From Hybos culiciformis (Eukaryota; Arthropoda; Insecta; Diptera; Hybotidae): DNA of 64,000 nucleotides. The stretch's first letter is position 1, and each line of letters begins with the position of its first letter. The position numbers and the translations under genes are program-made. The stretch spans positions 5,270,001 to 5,334,000 of the forward strand of contig OZ023275.1 of assembly GCA_964007475.1 (NCBI GenBank), in the 5' to 3' direction. The notes under the pieces are model-generated. The model saw only the letters and a list, made by a program, of their open reading frames with translations, did no database searches and was not told the origin of the DNA. Below are positions 1 to 12,700 of the stretch, piece by piece.

Positions 1-3000
1 TCTAATACTTGTTGCGCTTCACATGATTTTTTTTTCTCTTCTTTTAAACAAAAGAAAAGTCCTTGAATTTTATTAAACTAACAAATACATGTCAATCATA
101 TTACATATATCCTTATCTTAATCAAATGTTTTCCACTAGTATTCCGAGATCTACAAGGTTGGGAAATTATTTAAAAAATTCTGATTACTGAAATTCATGA
201 GAAAAATATGAAGAAAATAATAATTATTATGATACTTAATACATAGTACAGAACAATTTATGATCCTAATGTAAAGTGACCAGATTAAAAAATTTGTATA
301 GTGCATTAAGGGATAAGAAAAAAGACACAAAAAAATAAAAGCATTGTTAATACAAAGGTAGTTTCTACGAAACAATATCTGAAATAATATAGATTCCAAA
401 CATTTATGTTAATTCTGAAAAAAAAACATGAGTAACATAAGATAAATAATCTATTCCATATCCTATTCAAATGAAATTTTGGTCCCTCTTCTGCATTTTC
501 ATAAGATGTAATGTTCTATATAAATGTATATATATAAATATAACCAATATTTAATATACAATGAACTTGTAACAATTTACGTTTGAATCAGATACTATAC
601 TATTATTTACTAGATACAGTAGTGGGTGGATATTGCTCCAATTTTTATTTTTTTATATGTGTTCAATATTTAAATTTAAAAAAAAAAGAGATGATTGATA
701 TGAGAATTATACCCCTAAACTGTTCAGGGAAAAAGAAACAAATATATCTATTGAAAATTTTAATGTTATAGAAAAATTCCATTCATATAATATATTATAT
801 TCCCCTATGGGTTTTCCATTTTAATATGAAAATTTTCAAAGAGAATGAGTAAAATTAATTTTTATAATTTATTATTGTTATTTGTAGAATTTCAATACAC
901 TTATGGATATATAATAAAAGTGTATTTCCATAAAATTTACATTTGTGTATCTGTGAACTGAAAAAATATTATAATATGTGTTAAACTATTGTTGGGACCC
1001 ACCGTATAAGAACATTTAATTTATTTACGAATTTAAGAGTCTTGCGAGTAATTTTTTTAGATAGATTAACGATAAGTGTAATTTTTTGATTTTTTTTCTT
1101 TATTTTCTTAAAATATAGTATATTGCAACTTCACAATTTCGTTATTTGATTAAGAATAAGAACGTAAATGTAAATGGAATAAAAATATATTTTAATCCCG
1201 ATCTTCATCCTAAAGATTGTAAGATTTCATCTTTAATCATGCACAAACACAGAACAGTGTGCGAAAAACAGACTGGATACCAGAACTAAATTAACAGATA
1301 ACGTTCCGGTTTCAATAGTTTAGGAACTTTCAAGTTTCATCTTCGTACAAAAGCAAATTGCAATTTTTTTATGATTCTCATTTTAGAAGCATTAAATTTA
1401 CAATGCTATTTATATATAAAATAATGGGCGGATAAATAAGTTTGTCTAACGTTTAAAATTAAAATATATGAATATTAGTAATTTGATAATAATTAATATT
1501 AACTAAAAGAACAAATTTATGATCAAATCATATTAAACAATTAGAATGTTATTATTATTTATATTATTTTTTTTTTTTTTCAAAGAAGTTGATAAAATAA
1601 AAAATAAAGTGTTGAAATCCAAATAAACTTTTCATAATTATGTATATTCAACATCTAAATTAAAAACATTAACTACAAATAACCTGTTAACGGAATGAGG
1701 AAGATATGATGATGCTTTCATTATCACTTTTATCTTAATTTTAATAATAATCGTTTTATCTAATTGATAAAATCATTATTTTAATTATTAAAACTGAAAC
1801 TCACTTATTAGCTAAATACATTTTATCAATTTATGAAAAAAATAACTTCTATTTAAAAAAAAAAAATTTATTTATGAATAAATATACAATGGTTCATTAC
1901 GCGCTCATTAATTTACAAAATATTCTCGAACTTTTTGTTCAAGTCCAAGTTAAATAAAATTATCGCAGTTTAATTACGTACTATAATTCAATTTGTTTAT
2001 GATTCATTTAAAAACAACTAGCAATACAATAAAAATCTTGTTTGAAAATTTTAATTCGCAATAAGCTCATAAAAATTTGCATTTATATTATTTAATTAAA
2101 CCAATTGATCATTTGACATTATTAAACTTGAATGCAATATGTTAGAAATATATAGTAGGTATTAATACATCATGGAGGTGAAGGTTGAGTGTAATAAAAT
2201 ATAATGGAGATATTAAATGGTCAGTAAGATCAAAATAATCTAATTTAAGCGTCTACAATAAATATAAATAATCGAAGTATATTTATGTATACAAAAACTT
2301 TTCACGCCTGTCATTAATTGCACATCTGTCTGAAATTGCAGTTTTTCAACAGTTTCTTTTAACTTATTTTATGTATGATTTTATGTATGACTTATTTTAT
2401 CTGTGATTCATTCAATTTTCTGAACTGGTTGTTATAATCTTTGCCTACATTATATGAATATCATATGAAAATATAATATGTCTAATAGTAGAGTGCAATA
2501 ACCAAAGTGATTTATAACACTTATCTACGATTGAACTTTGTCACATAAAGTTTATATTCTCCTTATAAACCTTACTTATAAATATTATATTTAAGTGGCC
2601 ACTAGAGTGATTACAAACCGTTAATAGAAATGCTCTTCCTCCCTTTTAAGTGAATCGATTTTTATAAATCAAAGAAAAAAGCTAAAAGACGTCGCGAAAA
2701 AGTGAGGTACGAAAATTATTAGATGACGTTCATTCATTATATGTTTAGGTAATATACTGTAGTCTACTCTCAAACCTAAAATTGAATGCAAGATAAAAGT
2801 TTAATATTTTTCCTTTAAAATATTGTAAGTGATTCTAAGATGCCTGCGCTGTCCATAAAATTAACTTAAAAAAAAAAATTAAGTTTTATTTTATTTTATT
2901 GTGATCCTTTGCCAAAAAAGGGTACACAAAGTAAAAAGAATTTTATCGGCACTCAAAATACTTTTGAGCCATTAAACTGAGCTGCTGACCTTTAATAATA

Positions 3001-6000
3001 GATAGTAAATACTCTTATTAAAATCAATGACAAAGAGCAATATTTATGATGATCAACAAAATATTTTGCTTGTTTCATTCTAAAAGATAGTAGATATAGA
3101 TATATATCTTAAAGACTATACATAATACAAAAATTATAAAGCTTTAAATTTCTCTTCTTTTTTTTTTTAAACTAATACTTATTTAGATAGAGTAAAATTT
3201 GTAAATAAATGACATAAAAACTCATATTTTATATACATATATGTTAATGAGAATTTTTATACGCCTTTCCTCTTTCAATTTTCACACATATGGTAAAAAG
3301 CTTTTCAAATGACATTACCGTGTGTGAAATCTCTTTTTGGGAGAAAATAAAACATTACCTGTTTTAATTACGCAACAAAATATGTAGTAATAATTTCCAT
3401 ATGTGCACTGAAAAAACATATAGTTTTGATTTCTGTGTATCCCTGCTATATGAGTCAAACCGAACTAGTTTAATTGTTATTGCAAGGAAAAGTAGCTCGT
3501 AATTTTATTTTTTAATATTTATGTATTTGTTCATATGATTATAGCAATATTTTGCATAAAAATTTTAAAAACTCATTTTATAACAAAAAATAAGTATATT
3601 TGTTCTTATTTATTCTTGGCTAGAAAAAACAATAAAAAATATAATTTCAGTGTAGCAATTATTTTACTTCTTTAAAAATATACACGTTATATTATATTCC
3701 TTTATGTAATTACATGTAAAAATAATTACAAATATATATTGAAATTGTTATGAAATTATCTATAATCCATGTTTTAGCTAGAAGAATATAATGTCAACTC
3801 AAGATTAAAAAATCAATATTTTATTTAATATAATATATTTATATGTTAAGAGTACATGGTGTAGTTATATTATAGTTGTCCGGCGTATTCCATTGTGAGT
3901 TCGATTCTCTGGGCAAAATTTGTTTAAAATTTATCTGGATTTTGGATAATTGTAGGTAAAGATAAAAATCTTTAAATAATTTCAAATAATATTACTTAAT
4001 GTTAATAAAAAAATCCAATTATTCAACAGTATTATTTATTTATTTTGTTGATGATCTTAAAATATATTATTCAACTAATAATTTGTCAAATTTTAGTAAA
4101 TTTCAATTAAACTTAAAACAACTTATCACTTTGAAAAAACAAAATTAAATTGAATATAAATGTTACTTGATGTAATTTTTCAAAATAATGAATCTAATAT
4201 TATAAGTTTAAGCGAGTAGGTAATATAAAAAATCTTAATCTAGCATTTAATGAGCATATAAATTAAATCTTAATAATCTCTAACTTAATGTTAGGCTTTT
4301 TAAAAAAGAAATAGAAAGGAATTCGGAGATCCTTATACTTATTTATCTCGTTGGTAAGATCTAAATTAGAGTACACCTGTAATCTGGATTCGTAGCTACT
4401 GTATTTATATTAAATGTATTGAAATGATTAATAAGAAATTTAATAGATGTTACTATACTTTGATATTACATAGTTGCTGTTATAAAAAGTGCTGATATGT
4501 TGAGTTTTTGTTCATTTATTGTTCCTTACTCAGCTCTAAAAGTTCAATTTCATAGAAGAGCTAAGTATAAGGTTAATATTATGAACTAATTGCTTGCGTA
4601 ATTTTAATTTACCATAATGAATTTATGGATTTAAATTTATCTACAGATAGTTATAATAAGCAAAATATTATTTAATTTTTTATAAATACTTTTATAATTA
4701 CATACTAGTGTTGTTAATCAATAAATTTTTATTAAATTTAATATCAATAAATGTAAACTATACTTTTTTCAATGAATTGATTATTATAGATTTAATAATC
4801 CTATCAGTATCGGTAAGATGTTAATTCAAGTAGGTGTTAATAAATAAACAAATAAATGTTATTCCTATTTTATTATTTTCCAGTGTTTTCATAGATTGGG
4901 GGTAACAAAATACCCCCGAATACCCCACAGGTACGACTATGAGAAGAAAAAAATGTATATTTTTGATAAATATATTTACATTATTCATTTTCCCTTTCTA
5001 CTCCTCTTACCTTATAATGTATTTTATTTAATGAAAACAGCACTACATATATGTATATTATAAGAATAAAAGTTGATTTCAATATTTTTATTTTTTCACT
5101 GCTGCTGCTGCTGTCAAATTTAATTTTGTACAATAACTTTTTCACTTGTTTTTTTTTTTTTTTTTTATCCAAAACTGTAAAAGGTCGTATTTCCAACTTT
5201 ATAATTCTTTTTTCATTTTATTTTTTTTTAATATAATATTTTTTGATAATTTTGCTTATTTATTTTATTAAGCTTTTATATTAAAATCACGTCACCTTTT
5301 TATTATTTTTTTTTCTAAGGCGGATTCACTTTCTATAGTAGGTACACACGTTTTTTTATAATTTTTTTTTTTCCTCGTATAAAACCAAAAATTCTTATTT
5401 TTAATCAAAAAATTTCCACACCACAGCAGTTTTTTTTATATTTATTATTGTTGTTTTTTAACTTGGAATTTTCACAATAATTTCTATAATTTATCTAGAT
5501 AATTTTTTGTCGATAAAACAATATAAAAAAAAAAATTAATAACATTTATTGAAAATTATTTTAAAGAATGTTTAAAGCGCGCGATAATAAACAAAGTTAA
5601 AATTACTTTCCATATGCGATTTTTTTTTTATTTTTATTTTTAATTTTTTTTTTTTTTTGTTAAAAGACGAGCTGACTACCAAAAGATTACTAAAATTTCT
5701 TCGATGTATAAAAAAATATAAAATTGTATAGGAATAATGTAAGAAAACTCGTCAGCATTGCGGGCTTTTTTTGGCAGATAAATTTATTGAGAAATTTTTA
5801 CAAACGAAAAAAAAAACAAATCTATAAACAAGGTAAGAGAAAATTGCATTTAAATAAAATTATTTTAAGAGAAAAAAATTACAGTCGAATGATAGTATAA
5901 TTAATATTGAAGAAAATATAAAACTAGAATACTGTAGTTAAAATAGATCATCAACCTTTTTTTTCCTCTTACTCAACCCTGAAAAAAGATGCATGAGCCT

Positions 6001-6106
6001 AAAATTTCAATTTCAGATAAATGAAAATTGTATCTTATTATATAAGATTTTTTGATAATCATTTTGATTTGAAAAATCAAGAAAAGCTGGGTGGTTGTAA
6101 ATCTAG
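1..6106. other. Gene-poor A+T-rich region
   Basis: I see no convincing coding sequence on either strand. The open frames here are short, rich in Phe/Ile/Asn/Lys and Tyr, lack recognisable motifs and are what A/T-rich DNA produces by chance. There are many poly(A)/poly(T) runs, notably around 5150 and 5620-5660. One degenerate tRNA-like repeat is listed separately near 3845. The segment could be intergenic or a long intron of a gene outside the window. Confidence 0.6.
3845..3960 (+). repeat. Degenerate tRNA-derived SINE-like fragment
   Basis: The sequence contains an A-box-like GGTGTAGTTATATTAT stretch and, about 35 bases later, a good B box (GAGTTCGATTCTC) followed by TGGGCAAA. This order and spacing is that of the tRNA-like head of many insect SINEs (RNA polymerase III internal promoter). 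I cannot fold it into a proper cloverleaf, so a functional tRNA is unlikely. The body and tail are not defined. Confidence 0.4.
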
Positions 6107-6514
6107 CCTAACTTGGGGTTTAGACTGGATGGTTTCAAAGATTAAAACTAAAATTATTTTTGAATGTGTACGTAAAATTTGTATAAAAGAAAATAATTTT
6201 CGTTATTTGATTAATTTCTGTCAAAAAAAATAAAAAAAATAAAATAAAAAGTCAAAAAATGTTTATATTTATTAGATTTTTGCTTCAATTTTAAAATAAT
6301 AACTACAGAACTTTGAAAATTGAAATTTGAAAAATACTTTAAAATTAAATCTATGACATTTAATTGACAAATTTTTCTTTACTTTTTTTAAGTCCGATTA
6401 AAAAAAAGATTTTTAATCTAGACGTCGAAGATTATTTCGAATTTTTCTACAAAAAAAAATTCAATAATAATTTTAGTTTTAATCTTCAAAACCATCTAGT
6501 GTAAACACTAGGTA
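6107..6514. repeat. Candidate inverted-repeat (MITE-like) element
   Basis: A stretch at about 6117-6163 (containing GGATGGTTTCAAAGATTAAA) is repeated inverted at about 6459-6510. The arms match closely over roughly 45 bases, then drift apart. The interior is A/T-rich and non-coding. The outer ends look like CCTAACTT on the left and the complement of CCTAGTG on the right. No clear target duplication was found, so the boundaries are approximate. Confidence 0.45.
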
Positions 6515-6548
6515 ATTAAATTTTAAAAATATTTGTGATATTATTGTG

Positions 6549-6556
<8 letters not shown>

Positions 6557-6583
<27 letters not shown>
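6557..6583. repeat. (AT)n microsatellite
   Basis: An uninterrupted run of about 13 AT dinucleotides. Simple repeat; no function inferred. Confidence 0.9.
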
Positions 6584-6587
<4 letters not shown>

Positions 6588-9500
6588 CACATTTTGAGTG
6601 TGAGTAATTAAAGAATCAATCATAAATAATATGAATACGATGGATATGATACATACAAAGGTCCTTACAACATAAAAAACTTTAAAAAAATCACGATCTT
6701 TTCTTGTCACACGATGTAGTTACAAAATTGTATATTTTACAGAAACAAGAATATCTGATGCTGGCCACAGTAACGATAGTACACTGTAGCGAGGCCAAAC
6801 AATACAGCTTTGAAAAAAAAAAAAAAAAAATAATAAAAAACGAAATGAGAACAACCGTGCATATATAAAGATAAATATAGCTTTGGTCTTTTTGAACTGT
6901 TTGTTAGATACATATGGATATGTATATTAGTATTATATATATATTTCTGTTATCAGGCAAAAAAACTAAATAATATAAAGAGTACGGTTTTGTTTACATT
7001 TTTTTTATTACGCATACCTGTACAGCTGTTCCATTTATTATATCTGTGTTTTGTTTGGAATCTTTTTTTTTCAAAAGATATGATAATTAAAGCTTCTACT
7101 AAAGAGAGTTCTTATATTGTATTTGTATATTATTGCTACATAGTGAGCTTTTCAAACAATAATCAGTAAATGAATAAATTTAATTAATATAATATTAGAA
7201 TGAAATAACTAACAGTTTGAAAATTTAACATTTTATGTTTATTTCTTTTTCTATTTGATTTTATTATTAACTTGTTTCAAAAATATTTTATTCTAATATT
7301 ATATAATTTTATATTTTTAAGGCATTCTATGAAAACATTAAAGCACACCATCAATTTTAATATACGATTTTATCTTTTAACTATAAATATAAGTTAAAAT
7401 ATTCATATTGTTCAATAATAGAAAACGTTATTGAAATTTTATGTATAATGACTAATTTTGCAAAAATTACTATAACATTATGTCAATAAAGTAAATTTAT
7501 CCAAATTTTTCATATAGGAAAACACATGAATATTAACATTCCCAAAAGAATGTCATAAGTTCTATGATAATAGTTTATTGAAAAATTTTCTAAAATTTTC
7601 TTAAATTATAACTGTAACTAAACAAAACTTTTATATAATAAAAAAAAAACAAAGTTTTAATCACGCAGGATAAATAGATAGTTGTCCCAAAAGTCGATAG
7701 AAAATACTAAAAAAAAAAATAACAGAATTTGAAATATCTTCAAAATTTCATAAAAATAAAATCTAATGTTCATTGACAAAAAAAGTGATTCCTTTAGATA
7801 GAGTCTACCTGAACTAAAAAAAACTTCCAAAATTATACATACTTAACACGAAATACCTCCAGAAAAACCTATAAAAAATAAATCAACAACCGTCTACCTT
7901 TTAGAAATATATCTCACCAAAATATTTACTTAAATAATGTTATGAAGTCTATTTAAGTTCACGATTGATTCAAGGTTTTTTTTTTTTTTTAAATTCAAAA
8001 ATTAGCAAATGATAAGCTCTGCGAAAAAGGTCAGAAAACCTAAGAATTTTTGGTTATCACTGAATGTTAGCTTTAAATATAAAACACATGAAGTTCGACA
8101 ACATTTTCATCAGTATCTAAAAAAAAAAACTACGAACATAGAATTACAAAATTAAAAAAATAAATACATATATGTACATATATATTTAATCGGGTATTTA
8201 AATTCACAAAAAAAAAAAAAACAAAACAGCTGAAAAAAAAATAGATTTAATGATTTTTGTTTACCTACGTCGTGGATTATATTTTTTTGTTTTTGAAAAT
8301 ATCGGTCAAAAGGTCAAGGGAAACTAAATATTTGCACAACATATTTATAGTTCTTTTTTTTTATAATATTTTCTAGTTTAGAGTTAGATGAAGTTTTTAT
8401 TTATTTATTTATTTTTTTTTTTTTTTCAAAATCAAAAAGCACCAGTTAAACCATAAACACAAATAATTTAACTACATAATATTTTTAATATATTTTATTT
8501 TTTTGCTTACATCATTTATGTGCAAAAAAAATGTTATTTTTAGTTTGTTTTTTTTTTTTTTTTTGGTTTTTATAATTCTTGTTTTTTTGTTGTTTATGTC
8601 AAAAAAAAAAAAAAAATTAAATAAATAATTTATTGCTATTTTAATAATTTGGTTTTTTTAATTTTTTTGTTTTCAATAGTAATTGAATAAAGATATATTA
8701 TGTATATATAAAAATTTATTTTGCGGAAATATTAAAAATAATAATTTTTAAAGATTTTTATTTTTACCAAAAAAAATAAAAAAATCACATTCTGAATACA
8801 TATTTTTTCATTGAATTTTTCTTTTTATTTTTTTTTTTTCTATATCCTTTTTATGTTTTTTACAAACAGATGGTATGAAAATTTTGTTTTTTTTTTTTTT
8901 TGTTAAATAATTTTATTTGTTTTTTTATATGAATTGAAGCGTATAAATATTTTGGAAAATAACTTAAAAAAGAAAATATGTTTTCCGATATTGAAATTTT
9001 TAATGATTTTTTTAAATTAAATTTTTACTAAAAATTAAACTTTTTATTATTTAGATTTTTAATTTATTTATTTTTTTTTTCACTAAACGAATGATTTATT
9101 TTTGATAATTTTTATTTATTTTATATTATTATTATTATGACATCTATTATAATCACTCTCAAAATTAACAATGATTTTTTTTTTTTACATAAATGAAAAT
9201 AATATTTTTTGCTCAATAATATAAAAACAAAAAAAAAAAAAAATTACCCAAAGCACTCGAAAAAAAAAAAAATTATTACGTTCCTTGTAGTATACGATTT
9301 TCATTTATGTAAAAAAGATGGAACTATTATTTATTTATTTATTTATTTTACAAAAAATTGATATAATAAATTATAATCAAATTTTACAGAAATTTACGAG
9401 CGCTAACTTCTAGGTTTTTGGCTCACTTATATTATAACTACATTTTTTTTTTTTTTTTTCGGTATTACTATAATCATTTTAATTCATATTTTTATAAACT

Positions 9501-9654
9501 TATGCTAATATTTTACATTGTTTTATTTATCTTTCATATTTTATCAAATGCCATATATTTTATATCTTAAAGATAAATTATTATTATTAATTTTTTTTTT
9601 TTTTCTTATTTCATTCTTTTTTCTTTTGTCTTAATTGTAGTAATTCTTGTGATT

Positions 9655-9657
<3 letters not shown>
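6584..9657. other. Gene-poor A/T-homopolymer-rich region
   Basis: No coding sequence recognised. The density of poly(T) and poly(A) tracts of 10 to 18 bases is very high, especially between 8100 and 9650, with an (ATTT)n patch near 9330. This is the 3' flank of the retrotransposon that follows. Confidence 0.6.

Positions 9658-9704
<47 letters not shown>
9658..9704 (-). repeat. Poly(A) tail of the retrotransposon
   Basis: 47 consecutive T on the plus strand, directly downstream of the ORF2 3' UTR when read on the minus strand. An uninterrupted tail of this length marks the 3' end of a target-primed insertion and is consistent with young age, since such tracts decay quickly. Confidence 0.85.
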
Positions 9705-9708
<4 letters not shown>

Positions 9709-9796
9709 TTTAAATTACCTACATATACCTAATTTTATAAGTTAAATATATTTAGTTGGAAAAGTTTATTAATTATTAATATTATATACAAAATAT

Positions 9797-12700
9797 TTAA
9801 ATATTTAATTTAATTTTTGTCAAAAATCGATTAATCAGTATAATGTTTTCTTTTGTCGCTTTTTCTAAACAATTGGATGGTGTTACGTTGCCAAATAACT
9901 CTTTTCTATAATTCGTGAAAAATTTACATTCGTCCAGAAAATGAATGACACTGACTTTTGATTTACATAACGTGCAAAGTGGCGCTGTATCATGTTTAAG
10001 TATGTGTGAGTGTGTAATGGTAGTATGGCCTAATTTTAGTCTAATATAGTTTTGAATAAATTTTTTATTAATATCCTTTGGGTATGTTGTTTCTACTCCT
10101 TTAGGATTGAATCGGGTGTAATGGTGCAAATAGTTTTGCCATTTTGTGAGCTTTTCATTTTCAACATAATAATATATAATTTTTTTGATTTCATTTTTTA
10201 ATAGTTCAACACTGTCTGAAATTACAGGAGCTCTGGCTGCGTTTTTTGCTTCCTGGTCTGCAAATTCGTTTCCTTTTATGCCTGCATGTCCTGGGATCCA
10301 CAACATTTTCACTTTTTTTTCATATCTTATTAAAAGATCTCTCATATTGATAATAATTGGAGTGCGATTTTTTATATTTGCTATTGAATTGAGCACAGAA
10401 AGACTGTCAGTGCAGATACAGAATTTACCTTTGTTTGCTGTTGCGAATTGTATTGCATTAAGAATGGCTTGTGCCTCAGCATGAAAAACAGATGCATTAT
10501 CGTTAATTATTCCAATTTTTATAACGTGATTTTCTTCATTTATTACTGCAAACGATGTGGTGTAGTTGTTTTTGGATCCATCAGTATATAAAAAACTCCA
10601 CCCTGATTTTTTGAGGAGTGATGTAATTTCCAAAAAGACTGAAGCGTATTGTGATGGTGATGTGGTGTCTTTAGGATATTTTGCCAATTCTAGATTTATG
10701 GAATTTTTGTGTAAATTCCATGCAGGATATATTGATTTGCTGTGTTTTATAAACGTTAGTGGTATATTTAGTGTTTTCGCCAGATTTGTTGCTGTATTGA
10801 GTGCTGAGCTTTTTTTCGGGGGTACTTTACGTTTAAGTAGATCTTGGACATCTTTTTGAATAGGCGAATCATATGAATATTTTATTTTGTTTATTAGTCT
10901 TGCAGTCAAAAGTTGTTTTCTTTCTTCTAATGTGGGCAATCCAGTTTCTTTTAAAATGTTGATGACTGGTGTTGTTCGGAACGCTTTTGTAGCTATTCTA
11001 GCAGCTGAGTTGATGGTGACATTTAGTTTTTTCAAATATGTTTTTACTCGACAATTTCCATATACTGGTAGACCATAATCGATTTTTGACAAAATTAACG
11101 TTTTTATAAGATATGTAATAGTGTTAATGTGGGCTTGGCTTTTATTACCTGAAAAAAATTTTATTAAGTTAAGTCTATTATTCAATGAATTTTTTAAATA
11201 ATCAATATGATTTTTCCAACTATATTTTTTATCGAAAATTAAGCCTAAAATTTTAAGTTGGTCTACTTTTTCTATTTGTACATTATTAATCGAGAAAAAA
11301 ACATTATTACAAAATTTTTTATTACAAATGTGTAGGTGTTTGCATTTGTTATATGATATTAGTGAACCTGATACTTTTGACCATTCAGATATTTCTTCAA
11401 ATATTTTTGAAAGAATATCTGTGATTTTTGCGAGGTCATGAATTTTAAAAATTAAATTTAAATCATCTGCGTATATGTTATGTTTGATAGTAGCATTGTA
11501 TTTGTTGATAATTAAACTTAGTTGATTAAAAGCTATAAGGAAAAGGATAACTGAGATGGGAGATCCTTGAGGAATTCCATTCATTAAACTGAAGGTGTTT
11601 GAGTAGTAGTTGTTAACTCTAACTCGAAATTTTCTGTTTGATAAAAAATTTTTTACATAATTTACAATTCTAGGGCCTGCACCCCACAAAATTAGTTGGT
11701 CACAAATTATGTGCATGCCTATTCTGTCGAAAGCTCGCTCGAAGTCAATTGCCATGATTGAAATGTGGTTTTTTGTTGCTAAACTGTTGGTAATGAAGTG
11801 ATCTGTATGTAAAAGTGCATCTAATGTGCCTTTAGAGGGTTTAAAAGCAACTTGATTTTTACTAATTAAATTTTTTCTTTCTATAAACCATAACAGTCTA
11901 TTTGAAATTATTTTTTCTAAAGTTTTACTTAGACATGGTAACAAGGATATCATACGATATCCTTCTATAGAATTTTTTGGTTTGTTAGGTTTTAGTAATG
12001 GTATAATTGTGGCTGTTTTCCATTCTTGAGGAATGGTACCTTCCGAAAAAATTTTGTTGTATAAATCACAAAGTCTATATTTCATTTCATTTGGCATGTT
12101 ATTAAGTATTTGATATGGGATTTTATCGAAACCAGGTGTGGTTCCTTTGAAACTAGCTAAACAGGAATTTAATTCTAAAATTGATATGTTGGTTTCAATT
12201 CTGCTAGCTATTGTATTTGTTTGAAAATTATGGTTCTCTGTGTTAAGGAAATTAAGTTTTTCTACTCGATACTGGTAGGAAAATTTGTCATCGTTTGAGT
12301 TGTTAGACCAAAACTGACCAAAAATATTAGCTATATCTATGGAATTGTTAATTTTATTGTTGTTGAAATCGATTTCTTTAATTTTTGTGTGACCGTGATT
12401 ACCAGAGAAAGTCTTAATATTATTCCAAATTTTTTGGATAGGAGTATTTGGGTTAATGTTTTTAGTAAATGTTTCGATATTTTCAGCTTTTGATTTCTTA
12501 ATGTGATATCGAAATTGTGCTCTACTTTTCTTAAATACTATCAAGTTTTCTTTTGTTGGATGTGACTTATATTTATTCCACATTTTATTTTTATTCTTTC
12601 TTAGTAGATCAAGATCTTTATTCCACCATGAATACATTTTTTTGATTTTATTCTGTGCCGTTTGAGGAATTGAATTCTTAGCACTAAAACGTATACATTT

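Noticed and set aside
3845..3920. A functional tRNA gene
   Set aside because: Only A- and B-box-like words are present; acceptor and anticodon arms do not pair.
4981..5236. Overlapping open frames of 61 to 71 codons on both strands
   Set aside because: Composed of Lys/Phe/Ser homopolymer runs from A/T tracts; no motif and no splice context.
10185..11078. Plus-strand open frames opposite the retrotransposon ORF2
   Set aside because: Antisense shadows of the RNase H and reverse transcriptase coding sequence.
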